Part shown: in pieces, positions 1-10,869 of the stretch
Layout: each line of letters begins with the position of its first letter
Position numbering within the stretch: the stretch's first letter is position 1
DNA from: an uncultured Verrucomicrobiota bacterium
Lineage (GTDB): Bacteria > Verrucomicrobiota > Verrucomicrobiia > Opitutales > Seribacteraceae
Length of the DNA stretch: 49,095 bases
Reading direction: 5' to 3'
NCBI GenBank assembly: GCA_902580225.1
Contig: CACHJU010000016.1
Location: 1-49,095 of the forward strand
The notes under the pieces: model-generated
The model's database searches: none
The model's input: only the letters and a program-made list of their open reading frames with translations
What the model was told of the DNA's origin: nothing
Made by a program: the position numbers and the translations under genes

Positions 1-26
1 TAGTCTCATTGCGTAGATAAAAATAT

Positions 27-2270
<2,244 letters not shown>

Positions 2271-2348
2271 TTATGGAATTAATAGAAAAGTTAAATTATT
2301 AGAATTTTTTCAACAAGCAAACAGGATTTAATTTTAATGCGAATAAAA

Positions 2349-2990
2349 TCAAGAAATTATTTTAAAAAAATTTCTTAATTTTGAATGATCTTTGACTCCA
2401 GGTAGTCGCTCAATCCCACTATTCACGTCTATTATTTCAGCTTGTGAATCTTTCAAAGCAGTTCCTATGTTTTTCTCAGATAAACCACCGGCAAGAATCC
2501 AGTTCTTATTAGAGTAAGCTTTTTTCCATTTAGAAAAACTTTTCCAATCCGAACATTTTCCTGTACCTCCGAATTTTTCTTCCACATAAGCATCCACCAA
2601 AAATGTATTCGCTAAAGATAAAATTTCTTCAGGGAAATTAACTCCAGTTGGCAATCTGGGTGCGAGCCATAAATCCTCGGAACCAACTAAATTTGTCCAT
2701 TCCTCAATTTGTTTTCTCGAAAAATCATAAGGGAAATGAAACTGAAATTTCTCAAAACCATGATCGAGCATCTTTTTTACAAAATTAATTTCCGGAATCA
2801 CCTCTACTGCCACCATTTGTTTTGGATTTAATTGAAGTTCTTTTTTTAAATTTTCAACTTCACTCAATTTGATCTTTCTAGGAGAATTTTCATGCAAAAT
2901 GAATCCAAGCTTTTCAGCTCCCAACTTTATAGCCAACTCAGCATCTTCTGAATTGGTTATTCCACAAACTTTTACTGAGATGGAATTCAC
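2349..2990 (-). CDS. trpF: Phosphoribosylanthranilate isomerase TrpF
   Basis: Catalyses the Amadori rearrangement of phosphoribosylanthranilate in tryptophan synthesis. The 213-residue TIM barrel starts with the family signature VKVCGITN (catalytic Cys) and ends with DVNSGIERLPGVKD, which holds the second catalytic Asp and the phosphate-binding region. The only in-frame start close to the conserved N-terminus is GTG at 2988-2990. It follows the cobA-hemD stop by 6 bp, so the two are almost certainly co-transcribed. No other trp gene lies in the window, so it is separated from the rest of the tryptophan pathway here. The middle of the protein is fairly divergent, but both signature ends are intact. 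Confidence 0.93.
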   Translation of the reverse strand: MNSISVKVCGITNSEDAELAIKLGAEKLGFILHENSPRKIKLSEVENLKKELQLNPKQMVAVEVIPEINFVKKMLDHGFEKFQFHFPYDFSRKQIEEWTNLVGSEDLWLAPRLPTGVNFPEEILSLANTFLVDAYVEEKFGGTGKCSDWKSFSKWKKAYSNKNWILAGGLSEKNIGTALKDSQAEIIDVNSGIERLPGVKDHSKLRNFFKIIS

Positions 2991-2996
2991 GACATT

Positions 2997-4541
2997 CTAT
3001 TTTGAAAAATAATCAATTAAAGCTTTAAGCATCGATGCAAGCGTTGCTTCCTCAGACTCAATATCAACTGAAAGTTTATTTTCTTTCAAAGTTTGGGTTG
3101 TTTGAGGACCTAAACTTGCATGGATGGGTAATCGAGCCCCTTTGTCTAATTTTAAATCCTCTTCTTGCTCAATAAAAGAAAGGGCAGCAGAAGAACTTGC
3201 AAAAACAATAGCATCGGCACCTGAATTAACAAAATCATCCCGATCCGGAGCGTCAATTACATCCGCAAAGTCAGTCTGATAGATAGGTAATGTGTCCACT
3301 ATAGCATGACCCAGTGTTTCCAATAAGCCGATTAATACTTCCCTATTTCGATTTCCAGTCACGACCAAAACATTGGCACTGTCTAATGAATCCGTCGCCA
3401 CTAGTTCTTGAGCAAGGTCTTCCGCCGAAGATCTTTTAGGAATCAATTCAACTTCCAAATTAAACTTGCGAACTACATCTGCTGTTGCTTCTCCAACACA
3501 GGCAATTCGCATTGGACCAAAGCTTCTTATATCACCAAAAGCTTTAAAAAATACATCGAAAAACTCGCTTGCTCCGTTTGCACTGGTAAATACAACCCAT
3601 TCGTAGGTTGCAATTCCCGCAAAACTTTCTGCAATGAGATTCCTGTCTTCCTGTGGTAATATTTTTATTAATGGAAGTTCGAGAACCTCCGCCCCTTTTT
3701 CCTCCAGTAAGACTTTTAATCGGCTAACTTGACCTACAGGTCGGGTCACAACAATCCGCCTTCCAAATAATGGGCGCTGTTCGAACCAATTATTTTTGCC
3801 ACTCAATCCAACGGAGTTGCCAACAAAAATAATGGCAGGAGCCTCCAGCATTTCCCTCTTCGCATCTTCGACAAGGTTACCAAGATTAGTTATTACTTTT
3901 TGTTGGTTAGCCAAGGTTCCTTGGCTCACGATAGCTGCCGGTTTCTCAGGAGAAAGTCCGCCTACTAATAATTTTTGCGTAATTTCCTTAAGTTTTCCCA
4001 TTCCCATGTAGATGCAAAGAGTTCCACCGACTTCTGCAAATTTTGCAAAATCCACGCGAAGAGATTCTTTTTCTAAATCTTCATGACCGGTTAAAAAAGA
4101 AATGGATGACCCATACTCACGATGAGATAAAGGAATTCCAGAATAAGCAGCACAGGCAAGGGCAGCGGTTACCCCGGGAACAATTTCATATGGAATTTCC
4201 TTTTCGTCCAAAACCATCATTTCTTCGGCACATCTTCCAAATACAAAAGGGTCTCCTCCCTTTAAACGAACCACACTTTTTCCCCCTTTGGCTTTTTCAA
4301 CTAAAATTTTGCCAATTTCTTCCTGTGTCATCGTATGACGACCGGGACTCTTACCAACATCAATTTGTTCGCAACTTTCAGATAACCCTTTACGAAGTTC
4401 AGAATTGGCCAAATGATCAAATACTAAAACATCACATTTCTGGATTAAACTTAAACCCTTAACCGTTATCAATCCAACATCACCAGGACCTGCTCCAATT
4501 AAAAAAACTTTTCCAATTTGTTGATTATCTAATGTAGCCAT
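2997..4541 (-). CDS. cobA-hemD: Fused uroporphyrinogen-III C-methyltransferase / uroporphyrinogen-III synthase
   Basis: Two enzymes of tetrapyrrole synthesis in one 514-residue chain. Residues about 10-250 form the SAM-dependent methyltransferase (SUMT): IGAGPGDVGLITVKG near the start, then GRHTMTQEEIG and VVRLKGGDPFVFGR. This half makes precorrin-2 for siroheme or cobalamin. Residues about 262-514 form uroporphyrinogen-III synthase, which closes the ring; it begins near RRIVVTRPVGQ and contains VVFTSANGASEFF. The ATG start overlaps the end of hemC by 13 bp, which indicates translational coupling with the enzyme that supplies its substrate. CobA-HemD fusions are known in several phyla. HemD domains diverge strongly, so that half rests on position and a few motifs. 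Confidence 0.95.
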   Translation of the reverse strand: MATLDNQQIGKVFLIGAGPGDVGLITVKGLSLIQKCDVLVFDHLANSELRKGLSESCEQIDVGKSPGRHTMTQEEIGKILVEKAKGGKSVVRLKGGDPFVFGRCAEEMMVLDEKEIPYEIVPGVTAALACAAYSGIPLSHREYGSSISFLTGHEDLEKESLRVDFAKFAEVGGTLCIYMGMGKLKEITQKLLVGGLSPEKPAAIVSQGTLANQQKVITNLGNLVEDAKREMLEAPAIIFVGNSVGLSGKNNWFEQRPLFGRRIVVTRPVGQVSRLKVLLEEKGAEVLELPLIKILPQEDRNLIAESFAGIATYEWVVFTSANGASEFFDVFFKAFGDIRSFGPMRIACVGEATADVVRKFNLEVELIPKRSSAEDLAQELVATDSLDSANVLVVTGNRNREVLIGLLETLGHAIVDTLPIYQTDFADVIDAPDRDDFVNSGADAIVFASSSAALSFIEQEEDLKLDKGARLPIHASLGPQTTQTLKENKLSVDIESEEATLASMLKALIDYFSK

Positions 4542-5380
4542 AATAAAATTTCATTATGAATATCCTCCAATGACTTTTTCTCAATTTTAAGGCTTTGAAT
4601 ACCACAATCTTCATGGTAAAAAAATAAATTATTTCCAACCACATGGACTCCCAGTGCAACCTGACAACCTCCATCCAATCGATCCAAAATTGAACGTTCT
4701 ATCTTTACCGCACGGCTGGTTTCCCTGTCATCAAGAACCGAGAATTTGTTACATTCAACGGCTCGAACTTGTATTGCAATTGCAGCCTGTCCGGGAGCAG
4801 GAACCATTTGATTAACCGGTAATTTTTCAAAAATTAGTCCTGGGTAATGCCGAATGCCTAAACGGGAGAGTCCGGCAGCGGCAAGAATGGTTCCGTCGGC
4901 GTCATGATCAATGGCTATTTTGCGAAGCCTGGTTTCCACATTCCCGCGAAGTTCCTTCCATCTGACGTTAGGAAATCGATTGTTCAGCTGAGCTCTCCTT
5001 CGAGGACTACCCGTGGCTATAATCTGCGGGACCGTAATGTTTTCCCTCAAAACTAATACATCACGAGCATCCTCTCGAACAGGAAAAGCAGCCAATTCTA
5101 AGCCGGATGGGTTTTCAGTTGGAACATCTTTTGCACTATGAACCGCTAAATCTGCCCGACCGTCTATCAAGGCATTCTCCAACTCTTTTGTAAATAAACC
5201 TTTGCCCCCTTTTTCCTGCAACGACCATTCTAATTGCCGATCACCAGTTGTGGACATCGGGACAAGATTAATATCCCGATCCATAATGTTTTTAACCAGT
5301 CCGGCTACCCAGTTTGCCTGCTTTAATGCAAGGGGACTTTTCCTTGTCGCTAAAAATAGACTACTTTTGGAGGCAATCAT
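4529..5380 (-). CDS. hemC: Hydroxymethylbilane synthase (porphobilinogen deaminase) HemC
   Basis: Polymerises four porphobilinogens into hydroxymethylbilane, the substrate of the HemD domain encoded next. Family motifs are present: LATRKSPLALKQA at the N-terminus, KGLFTKELE, DLAVHSAKDVPT and GSPRRRAQL. The cofactor-attachment cysteine is C239 in LDGGCQVALG. The protein has 283 residues, shorter than the usual 300-315. The shortfall is in C-terminal domain 3, which keeps only about 44 residues after the cofactor Cys. The start ATG at 5378-5380 gives the expected N-terminus. It lies 69 bp after ilvC and overlaps cobA-hemD by 13 bp. Confidence 0.96.
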   Translation of the reverse strand: MIASKSSLFLATRKSPLALKQANWVAGLVKNIMDRDINLVPMSTTGDRQLEWSLQEKGGKGLFTKELENALIDGRADLAVHSAKDVPTENPSGLELAAFPVREDARDVLVLRENITVPQIIATGSPRRRAQLNNRFPNVRWKELRGNVETRLRKIAIDHDADGTILAAAGLSRLGIRHYPGLIFEKLPVNQMVPAPGQAAIAIQVRAVECNKFSVLDDRETSRAVKIERSILDRLDGGCQVALGVHVVGNNLFFYHEDCGIQSLKIEKKSLEDIHNEILLWLH

Positions 5381-5449
5381 ATGTATCGGTAGCCTAATAT
5401 GCCCTGAGGCAATAGTTTTCTTAGGCCATAAGCAAATAAATCAAAAAAT

Positions 5450-6478
5450 TTACGAGTAAGAAGCCTGTGCCCCCTTAATATTCTTTTTTGGAATCCAAGA
5501 CATTAATTGACGCAAGCGTTGTCCGGTTTCTTCGATGGGATGTTTTTCACCATCTTCTAAGAGTTTATTATACTTAGGAAGACCAGCTTGGTATTCTTTA
5601 ACCCATTCCTTGGCAAACTTACCTGACTGGATTTCTTTGAGAATTGATCTCATAGATTTCTTAACATTTCCATTGATCACTCTTGGTCCACGGGTCACAT
5701 CACCAAATTTTGCAGTTTCAGAAATCGAAAAACGCATTCCGGCAATTCCAGATTCAATCATTAAATCCACAATAAGCTTAAGTTCATGGAGACATTCAAA
5801 ATAAGCCATTTCAGGAGCATAACCTGCTTCAATTAAAGTTTCAAATCCAGCCTCAACCAATGCCGAAGCTCCTCCGCAAAGAACCGCTTGCTCACCAAAA
5901 AGATCCGTTTCAGTTTCTTCTTTAAAGCTTGTTTCCAGAATTCCGGCTCGAGCGGCACCGATACCTGCAGCCCATCCAAGTGCAATCGCCTTGGAATCCC
6001 TTGAGGAACCCTTTAAAACTGCTATCAAAGATGGAACTCCCTTCTTTTCTTTATATTGAGAACGAACTACATGCCCGGGACCTTTCGGTGCGACCATGAT
6101 AACACTGACTCCACGGGGTGCTTTGATAAGTCCAAAATGGATTGCAAAGCCATGAGTGAAAAGAAGAGTTTTTCCTTTGGACAGGTTAGGCTTAATTTCT
6201 TGTTCATAAACCTCCGCTTGTTTCATATCGGGCACACCGATCATGATGACATCAGCTTTTACCGTAGCTTCAGCCACACTCATTACTTCAAATCCATGCC
6301 TTTTAGCAACTCGAATTGACTTACTTCCTTTATACAAGCCGATGATTACATTGCATCCGCTTTCCTTCAAATTCAAAGCATGAGCGTGTCCTTGGGATCC
6401 GTATCCTATTACGGCTAACGTTTTTTTCTTAATGGCTGATATTTTAGCCTCTTTTTGAGTGTATACTTTCGCGGGCAT
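5450..6478 (-). CDS. ilvC: Ketol-acid reductoisomerase IlvC
   Basis: Converts acetolactate or acetohydroxybutyrate to the dihydroxy acid in valine, leucine and isoleucine synthesis, using NAD(P)H and magnesium. The dinucleotide motif [14 protein letters not shown] lies near residue 25, followed by the [15 protein letters not shown] region and the C-terminal catalytic domain with [12 protein letters not shown] and [19 protein letters not shown]. Length matches the short class I enzymes (about 340 residues). I chose the ATG at 6476-6478 (MPAKVY). A TTG two codons upstream is the only alternative. It sits 50 bp after ilvN on the same strand, the classical ilvN-ilvC order, but no ilvB or ilvD is nearby. 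Confidence 0.97.
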   Translation of the reverse strand: MPAKVYTQKEAKISAIKKKTLAVIGYGSQGHAHALNLKESGCNVIIGLYKGSKSIRVAKRHGFEVMSVAEATVKADVIMIGVPDMKQAEVYEQEIKPNLSKGKTLLFTHGFAIHFGLIKAPRGVSVIMVAPKGPGHVVRSQYKEKKGVPSLIAVLKGSSRDSKAIALGWAAGIGAARAGILETSFKEETETDLFGEQAVLCGGASALVEAGFETLIEAGYAPEMAYFECLHELKLIVDLMIESGIAGMRFSISETAKFGDVTRGPRVINGNVKKSMRSILKEIQSGKFAKEWVKEYQAGLPKYNKLLEDGEKHPIEETGQRLRQLMSWIPKKNIKGAQASYS

Positions 6479-6528
6479 GGCCAATTTTATGTGTGGTTAT
6501 TGTTTGAGTTAGTGGAAAAAATGAAATG

Positions 6529-7014
6529 TCAGTTTTCAGAGCGTCCCCTCCTTAAAGAAACAGTTCCTGTACGAGCAAGTTCAACAATACCGAAGGGCTC
6601 AACTAGTTCGAGAAATGCGATAATTTTATTTTGGTTTCCGGTCGCTTCTATCACAAGAGTGTCTTTTGCCACATCGATAATCTTACCACGAAATACATCG
6701 CAGATTTGAGTAACCTCTGAACGATTGGATGAATTCGCTTTTACTTTTACTACAACCAATTCTCTTCCAACACTTTCAGAACCCACAAAATTTTCAATAT
6801 CAATCACATCAATTAGCTTATCAAGTTGTTTAATGCACTGGTCTAGAGATTTTTCATCACCATTAAGAGTAGCGGTAATTCTTGAGCGACCTTTCTGATG
6901 AGTGGGCCCAACATTTAGTGTATCGATATTGAAACCACGACCGCTGAATAAACCGGCAATTCGGGCCAGAACACCAAATTTATTTTCTACAAGAACAGAA
7001 ATTATGTGACGCAT
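6529..7014 (-). CDS. ilvN: Acetolactate synthase small (regulatory) subunit IlvN/IlvH
   Basis: Regulatory subunit of acetohydroxyacid synthase, carrying the ACT domain that senses valine. The protein starts with the typical MRHIISVLVENKFGVLARIAGLF ACT strand-helix-strand, followed by GRGFNIDTLNVGPT; the C-terminal half is the ACT-like domain of the long family form. The open frame extends 33 bp further upstream to 7047, but that extension runs into the encoded CCA end of the tRNA-Val gene. The conserved start is the ATG at 7012-7014, giving 161 residues. The catalytic subunit gene ilvB is absent from the window. The start codon is only 20 bp from the tRNA, so the tRNA and this gene are probably on one transcript. 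Confidence 0.96.
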   Translation of the reverse strand: MRHIISVLVENKFGVLARIAGLFSGRGFNIDTLNVGPTHQKGRSRITATLNGDEKSLDQCIKQLDKLIDVIDIENFVGSESVGRELVVVKVKANSSNRSEVTQICDVFRGKIIDVAKDTLVIEATGNQNKIIAFLELVEPFGIVELARTGTVSLRRGRSEN

Positions 7015-7034
7015 GTGGGTTATAAAAGAGAGAG

Positions 7035-7111
<77 letters not shown>

Positions 7112-7179
7112 AATGTGTAAATTTAAAAATCTGTTCACACTAATGATAAGCCTCTATGTGGCAAGCGTGAATAATTCCT

Positions 7180-7995
7180 CTATTTTAGCTTAACCCGAAC
7201 TTTCTTAGGACCAAGAACTGGTTTAGGGAAAGATTTATAATTTTTGTTTACCTGACTCGATTGGGATTGGAAACTACTTAAGGGGGAAACTTTCCCTGCC
7301 GTGGATGAAGATTCAATTTTCTTTGGACCTAACCAATAGCTTGACCGACCAGAACCAGAATTTTTCTGACTCGAAGGAATAAAGCCCCTAACATTTGAAG
7401 ACCCCAATTTCTTTTCAGATGAACTCAAAGGTAAATTTTTTGAACCTGCTTTTTGAACGGGAAAACCGGGTTCACTCGGTCTCCCTTTCCGAAATTGAAA
7501 TCGGTTGATATCTCGTAAAGAAATATTATTTACTTTATTCATCCAATCATCCACACGCTTTCCAAGCTGTGCATAGTAAGCGTCACGAAATTCAATTGAA
7601 GCAGCGGCTGGACTGCTATCAATATTATTTTCAGTAATTGCCCTTTTTAAATTTTCCGAGGCATAGTTTTGATTGTGAGGAAGTTTAACCTCAATATTCG
7701 ACGTTTTAATGCGTTCCTCACCTAAGATTTCTTTTCCTTGGACTGGGTATCTTTTTCCCCCAAAAGGTGAAAATTTACTAGGCCATTCCCTTACGGAGAA
7801 ACGCTTATTCGAAAAGGAATTTATTCGACTTGATGTAATTTTCTTCGAAGACAAAGCGTTTATCTTGCCATCAAAGGTCCGAACCCTTTTCGTAAAGTCA
7901 TTCTCTCGTTGCTGGCCAAAACACAAAGGGATCAATAGCAGAAACCAAAAAAGAAGATAAAAAAATGAAATTCTCGACATTTTATGAACAAACAT
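7180..7995 (-). CDS. Secreted Ser/Lys-rich protein of unknown function
   Basis: Not recognised. The 271-residue protein starts with a clear signal peptide: a few charged residues, the hydrophobic stretch ISFFYLLFWFLLLIPLCF, then GQQREN at the probable cleavage site. An inner ATG at 7978-7980 (MSRISFF) would give a more standard signal peptide and may be the true start. The mature part is rich in Ser, Lys, Pro and Asn and low in complexity. It has repeated short motifs such as GPKK (twice in the last 60 residues) and FSPFGGKRYP-like stretches. No transmembrane segment follows the signal peptide and no known domain is visible. Export and a flexible, basic surface role are all that can be inferred. 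It lies upstream of the tRNA and is divergent from thyA. Confidence 0.7.
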   Translation of the reverse strand: MFVHKMSRISFFYLLFWFLLLIPLCFGQQRENDFTKRVRTFDGKINALSSKKITSSRINSFSNKRFSVREWPSKFSPFGGKRYPVQGKEILGEERIKTSNIEVKLPHNQNYASENLKRAITENNIDSSPAAASIEFRDAYYAQLGKRVDDWMNKVNNISLRDINRFQFRKGRPSEPGFPVQKAGSKNLPLSSSEKKLGSSNVRGFIPSSQKNSGSGRSSYWLGPKKIESSSTAGKVSPLSSFQSQSSQVNKNYKSFPKPVLGPKKVRVKLK

Positions 7996-8059
7996 AAATA
8001 TAATTTGTAATGAAATTTAACTCAAACAAATATTTTCAACTCTTTTAGGCTATCTGTAA

Positions 8060-8854
8060 ATGAAGAACTATCTAAATCTCATTTCGAGAGTTATCGAAAA
8101 TGGAGTTTATCGAAATGACCGAACCGGAACATGTACTTGGTCCGTTTTTGGAGAGCAAGAACGCTTCCGTCTGGATAATGGGTTTCCTCTTCTTACTACA
8201 AAAAAACTTCATATCCGTTCAATTATCCATGAATTACTTTGGTTTATTAAAGGAGATACAAATGTTAAATATCTTCAGGAAAATAAAGTTCGAATTTGGG
8301 ATGAATGGGCAGATGAAAATGGCGATTTGGGAAGAGTGTACGGTGCCCAATGGACAAATTGGGCCAGGCCAGATGGCACTCATGTTAATCAAATCAATGA
8401 TGTTATTGATTCCATCAGGAATAATCCAGATAGCCGACGTCACATTGTTTGTGCTTGGAATCCCGGGGAGTTGCATCTCATGGCTCTACCCCCCTGTCAC
8501 GCTCTATTTCAATTTTATATAGCAAACGGCAAAATTAGTTGTCAACTTTACCAAAGGAGTGCTGATATTTTTTTGGGAGTGCCTTTCAATATAGCTTCCT
8601 ACAGTATTCTGACCATGATGATCGCAAAAATTTGCGATCTCCAAGCTTTCGAATTTGTTCATACCTTCGGGGATTTGCACCTATATGCAAACCACAAAGA
8701 ACAAGCTGATATCCAACTTAGGAGGAATCCGAGAAACCTGCCCGAATTAAAAATTCACGGAGATCAAAGAGAAATTACTGATTTTAAATTCGAGGACTTT
8801 GAGCTAATTGGTTACGATCCACACTCCTCAATTAAAGCACCCATTGCAATTTAA
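8060..8854 (+). CDS. thyA: Thymidylate synthase ThyA
   Basis: Methylates dUMP to dTMP with methylenetetrahydrofolate, giving dihydrofolate that the next gene product recycles. At 264 residues it has the length of the E. coli enzyme, and the nucleophile falls at C146 in [10 protein letters not shown]. Other signatures are NRTGT-like [14 protein letters not shown] near the N-terminus, [25 protein letters not shown] and [14 protein letters not shown]. The start ATG is preceded by no obvious ribosome-binding site, like most genes here. The folA ATG follows its stop after 1 bp, so the two form a tight operon. The upstream gene is divergent, leaving 64 bp for promoters. Confidence 0.98.
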   Translation: MKNYLNLISRVIENGVYRNDRTGTCTWSVFGEQERFRLDNGFPLLTTKKLHIRSIIHELLWFIKGDTNVKYLQENKVRIWDEWADENGDLGRVYGAQWTNWARPDGTHVNQINDVIDSIRNNPDSRRHIVCAWNPGELHLMALPPCHALFQFYIANGKISCQLYQRSADIFLGVPFNIASYSILTMMIAKICDLQAFEFVHTFGDLHLYANHKEQADIQLRRNPRNLPELKIHGDQREITDFKFEDFELIGYDPHSSIKAPIAI

Positions 8855-8855
8855 T

Positions 8856-9320
8856 ATGGCACTTTTTAAAGCAATTGCCGCAGTTTCCCTTAATGGCGTA
8901 ATCGGAAAAAACGGAGATCTGCCTTGGCGGATACCAGGAGAATTAAAATGGTTTAAAAAAATTACCATGGGACACATTATAGTAATGGGACGTAAAACCT
9001 GGGATTCACTTCCCTGTGCTCTTCCCGGGAGAGAAAACTGGATACTATCACGCTCCAGTTTTAATCCTAAAAACGCTTGTGTCTTCAACACTTTTCAGGA
9101 AATTGAAAAAGAAGCCGATGCCCGAACTGTTTTTATCATTGGTGGCGGAGAAATATACTCTTCCTTTCTGCCAAGATGTAATGAACTTTTCCTTACTGAA
9201 GTGCAACAGATCGTGGAAAATGGTGATGCTTTTTTCCCCGAATACAAAAAAGAGTTTGAAATAAACGAAAAAATAGTAACTGAAAATGAATTTATTCTTC
9301 GCAAGTGGGTAAGGAAATAA
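8856..9320 (+). CDS. folA: Dihydrofolate reductase FolA
   Basis: Reduces dihydrofolate to tetrahydrofolate with NADPH, closing the thymidylate cycle with thyA. The protein has 154 residues from the ATG at 8856-8858. The family signatures are AAVSLNGVIGKNGDLPWRIP (catalytic acid region), MGRKTWDSLP, WILSRS, and IIGGGEIYSSFLP (cofactor loop). The open frame begins 48 bp earlier inside thyA, but the conserved N-terminus starts at MALFKAIAAVS, directly after the thyA stop. Its 3' end converges on the DUF420 gene with 14 bp between them and no obvious terminator. Confidence 0.96.
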   Translation: MALFKAIAAVSLNGVIGKNGDLPWRIPGELKWFKKITMGHIIVMGRKTWDSLPCALPGRENWILSRSSFNPKNACVFNTFQEIEKEADARTVFIIGGGEIYSSFLPRCNELFLTEVQQIVENGDAFFPEYKKEFEINEKIVTENEFILRKWVRK

Positions 9321-9334
9321 AATAAATAGATCGA

Positions 9335-9937
9335 TTAATAGTAAGGCCTCAAAAGAATGTAAACTACCGGACCCGTGATTGCTACATAGAGCCATACAGG
9401 AAAAACCTTTTTGGCTAATTTCCGGTGTTTCTGAAACTGATTTGTAAATCCATATACGAAGTTAAGTAATATAAAAGGCAGACTTAAAGCTGCTAAAAGA
9501 ATATGGGAAAGTAATATGAAAAGATAAACATTTCTCATTGACCCGGCAGTTACTTTTTCTTCCAGACTTAGAACACCATCTTTATTAAGGTCACCATATT
9601 TAGTTTCCGAGGTGGTAAAATGATAAACGACATAGGATAGGAGAAAAATCAGGGAAAAACACATAGCTCCATATATCCATCTTTGATGGTTGATAACATT
9701 TCCTGACTTTATTGAAATAATTGCCATTATCAAAGATAAGGCGGCTAAGGAGTTTAATATCGCATGAAAAGGAGGTAGCAAATGCAAGCTTACCCCCTCG
9801 GGAAGATCAATCTTGACTTCTCTCATTAAAGCAACCAAAAACAAAACCGCGGCAGAAACAATCCACACTAGAATAGTTAATTTTTTAGCTAAAGATTGGT
9901 TTTGGGGTTTTTGTAAATGCTCTTGTAAAGAATTCAT
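9335..9937 (-). CDS. DUF420 membrane protein with an EF-hand-like loop
   Basis: A 200-residue inner-membrane protein of the DUF420 family, commonly found next to cytochrome oxidase genes and suspected to help oxidase assembly. Five hydrophobic segments are visible (about 20-38, 55-76, 88-107, 137-160 and 180-199). The family pattern is present: LPPFHAILNSLAA early, then NVYLFILLSHILLAALSLPF and HRKLAKKVFPVWLYVAITGPVVYIL. Between the third and fourth segments is the sequence DLNKDGVLSLEE (116-127), which fits a 12-residue EF-hand calcium loop. It is the last of three minus-strand genes with SCO and the YtkA-like protein, all divergent from the oxidase operon. The DUF420 assignment is good; the molecular role is not established. 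Confidence 0.82.
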   Translation of the reverse strand: MNSLQEHLQKPQNQSLAKKLTILVWIVSAAVLFLVALMREVKIDLPEGVSLHLLPPFHAILNSLAALSLIMAIISIKSGNVINHQRWIYGAMCFSLIFLLSYVVYHFTTSETKYGDLNKDGVLSLEEKVTAGSMRNVYLFILLSHILLAALSLPFILLNFVYGFTNQFQKHRKLAKKVFPVWLYVAITGPVVYILLRPYY

Positions 9938-9946
9938 AGAATGCCT

Positions 9947-10852
9947 TTAAGAACCGAATTCAAAATCAAATGGTATAAAAAGTTCCTCGTCAATGGTAGT
10001 TTTTACCTGTGCCCATAGACGATAAATTCCACTTTTGGGTGCAGTAAAACTGAATGAAAGAGGTCCATTATAAATCGTATTTTGCGAACTGGGAATTTCA
10101 TCAGTAATCGGGTGAAGATGGGCAAATCCACTAAGATTTTCATCAAACGCAACCATATGAGCAAATGCTCCCATAACAGGATGAAAGTTAATATCCCGAT
10201 CCATCTCATCCGAGGCTTTCAAAATAATAATCTTTTGTTGATCCGTTGAAGCTTTCTTATCTTCTGTCAATTCGAATTTTAGATTCTTTAAATAATAGGT
10301 GAGGTTTTCAGTTCGTTGATTCGAATTACTTTTTTCACCTTTAGCTTCGAATGATGTTGATAATAAAACTCTTCTTGGACTTTTAATAGGAATAAAATCA
10401 AGAAAAACAGAATATTTACCGGCAAGCTTGGGAGTGAGCGAAAAATGCCAAACCCCGTCATATAAAGTGTCCGCAACCGGATGAATGTGATGGTAATCAT
10501 CAAGTGACTCGTCAACCGCCAAAAGATGAATTTTCTTGGTATGGCTTAATGCTACATCGTTTGAGGTGAGAGGCGACCCATCAGCCTGCTCTATCTTAAT
10601 TTCAAATTGACATTCTTTATCTGTAACAATTGAGTCCACACTTCGAAAATCAATCTTCATTGGCCATCTTCTCACAGATAAATCGACAAACCCGGTTTCA
10701 TCAGAACCGCAGTAATCCAATTCACCCTCTTCGTTGTATGTTTCTTCGTGCAAAAAATCACAGGGTTCGACTGGCATACTACGCACTATAAAAAAAGCAA
10801 AGATAAAAGGGATGCTTAAGAGCAGAGATTTGTAGAGGTGATTTGTTTTCAA
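9947..10852 (-). CDS. Exported protein with two YtkA-like domains and HxHP motifs
   Basis: A 301-residue exported protein. A hydrophobic segment (about 8-25) is followed by a periplasmic part with two similar halves. Each half has a His-rich motif: HHIHPV at 121-126 and HLHPI near 245-249. Each motif is followed by a beta-rich stretch ending in a pattern typical of YtkA-like domains (GVWHFSLTPKLAGKYSVFLDF and SFSFTAPKSGIYRLWAQV). The paired His-x-His-Pro motifs suggest metal binding, perhaps copper, which fits a site between the SCO protein and the oxidase genes. The start appears to be TTG at 10850-10852; the next ATG falls after the signal segment and would remove it. Cysteines are scarce. 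The function is inferred only. Confidence 0.65.
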   Translation of the reverse strand: MKTNHLYKSLLLSIPFIFAFFIVRSMPVEPCDFLHEETYNEEGELDYCGSDETGFVDLSVRRWPMKIDFRSVDSIVTDKECQFEIKIEQADGSPLTSNDVALSHTKKIHLLAVDESLDDYHHIHPVADTLYDGVWHFSLTPKLAGKYSVFLDFIPIKSPRRVLLSTSFEAKGEKSNSNQRTENLTYYLKNLKFELTEDKKASTDQQKIIILKASDEMDRDINFHPVMGAFAHMVAFDENLSGFAHLHPITDEIPSSQNTIYNGPLSFSFTAPKSGIYRLWAQVKTTIDEELFIPFDFEFGS

Positions 10853-10869
10853 ACTTTAAGGATTTAAAA

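Noticed and set aside
8808-8855. Earlier start of FolA inside thyA.
   Set aside because: The conserved DHFR N-terminus begins at 8856, directly after the thyA stop.
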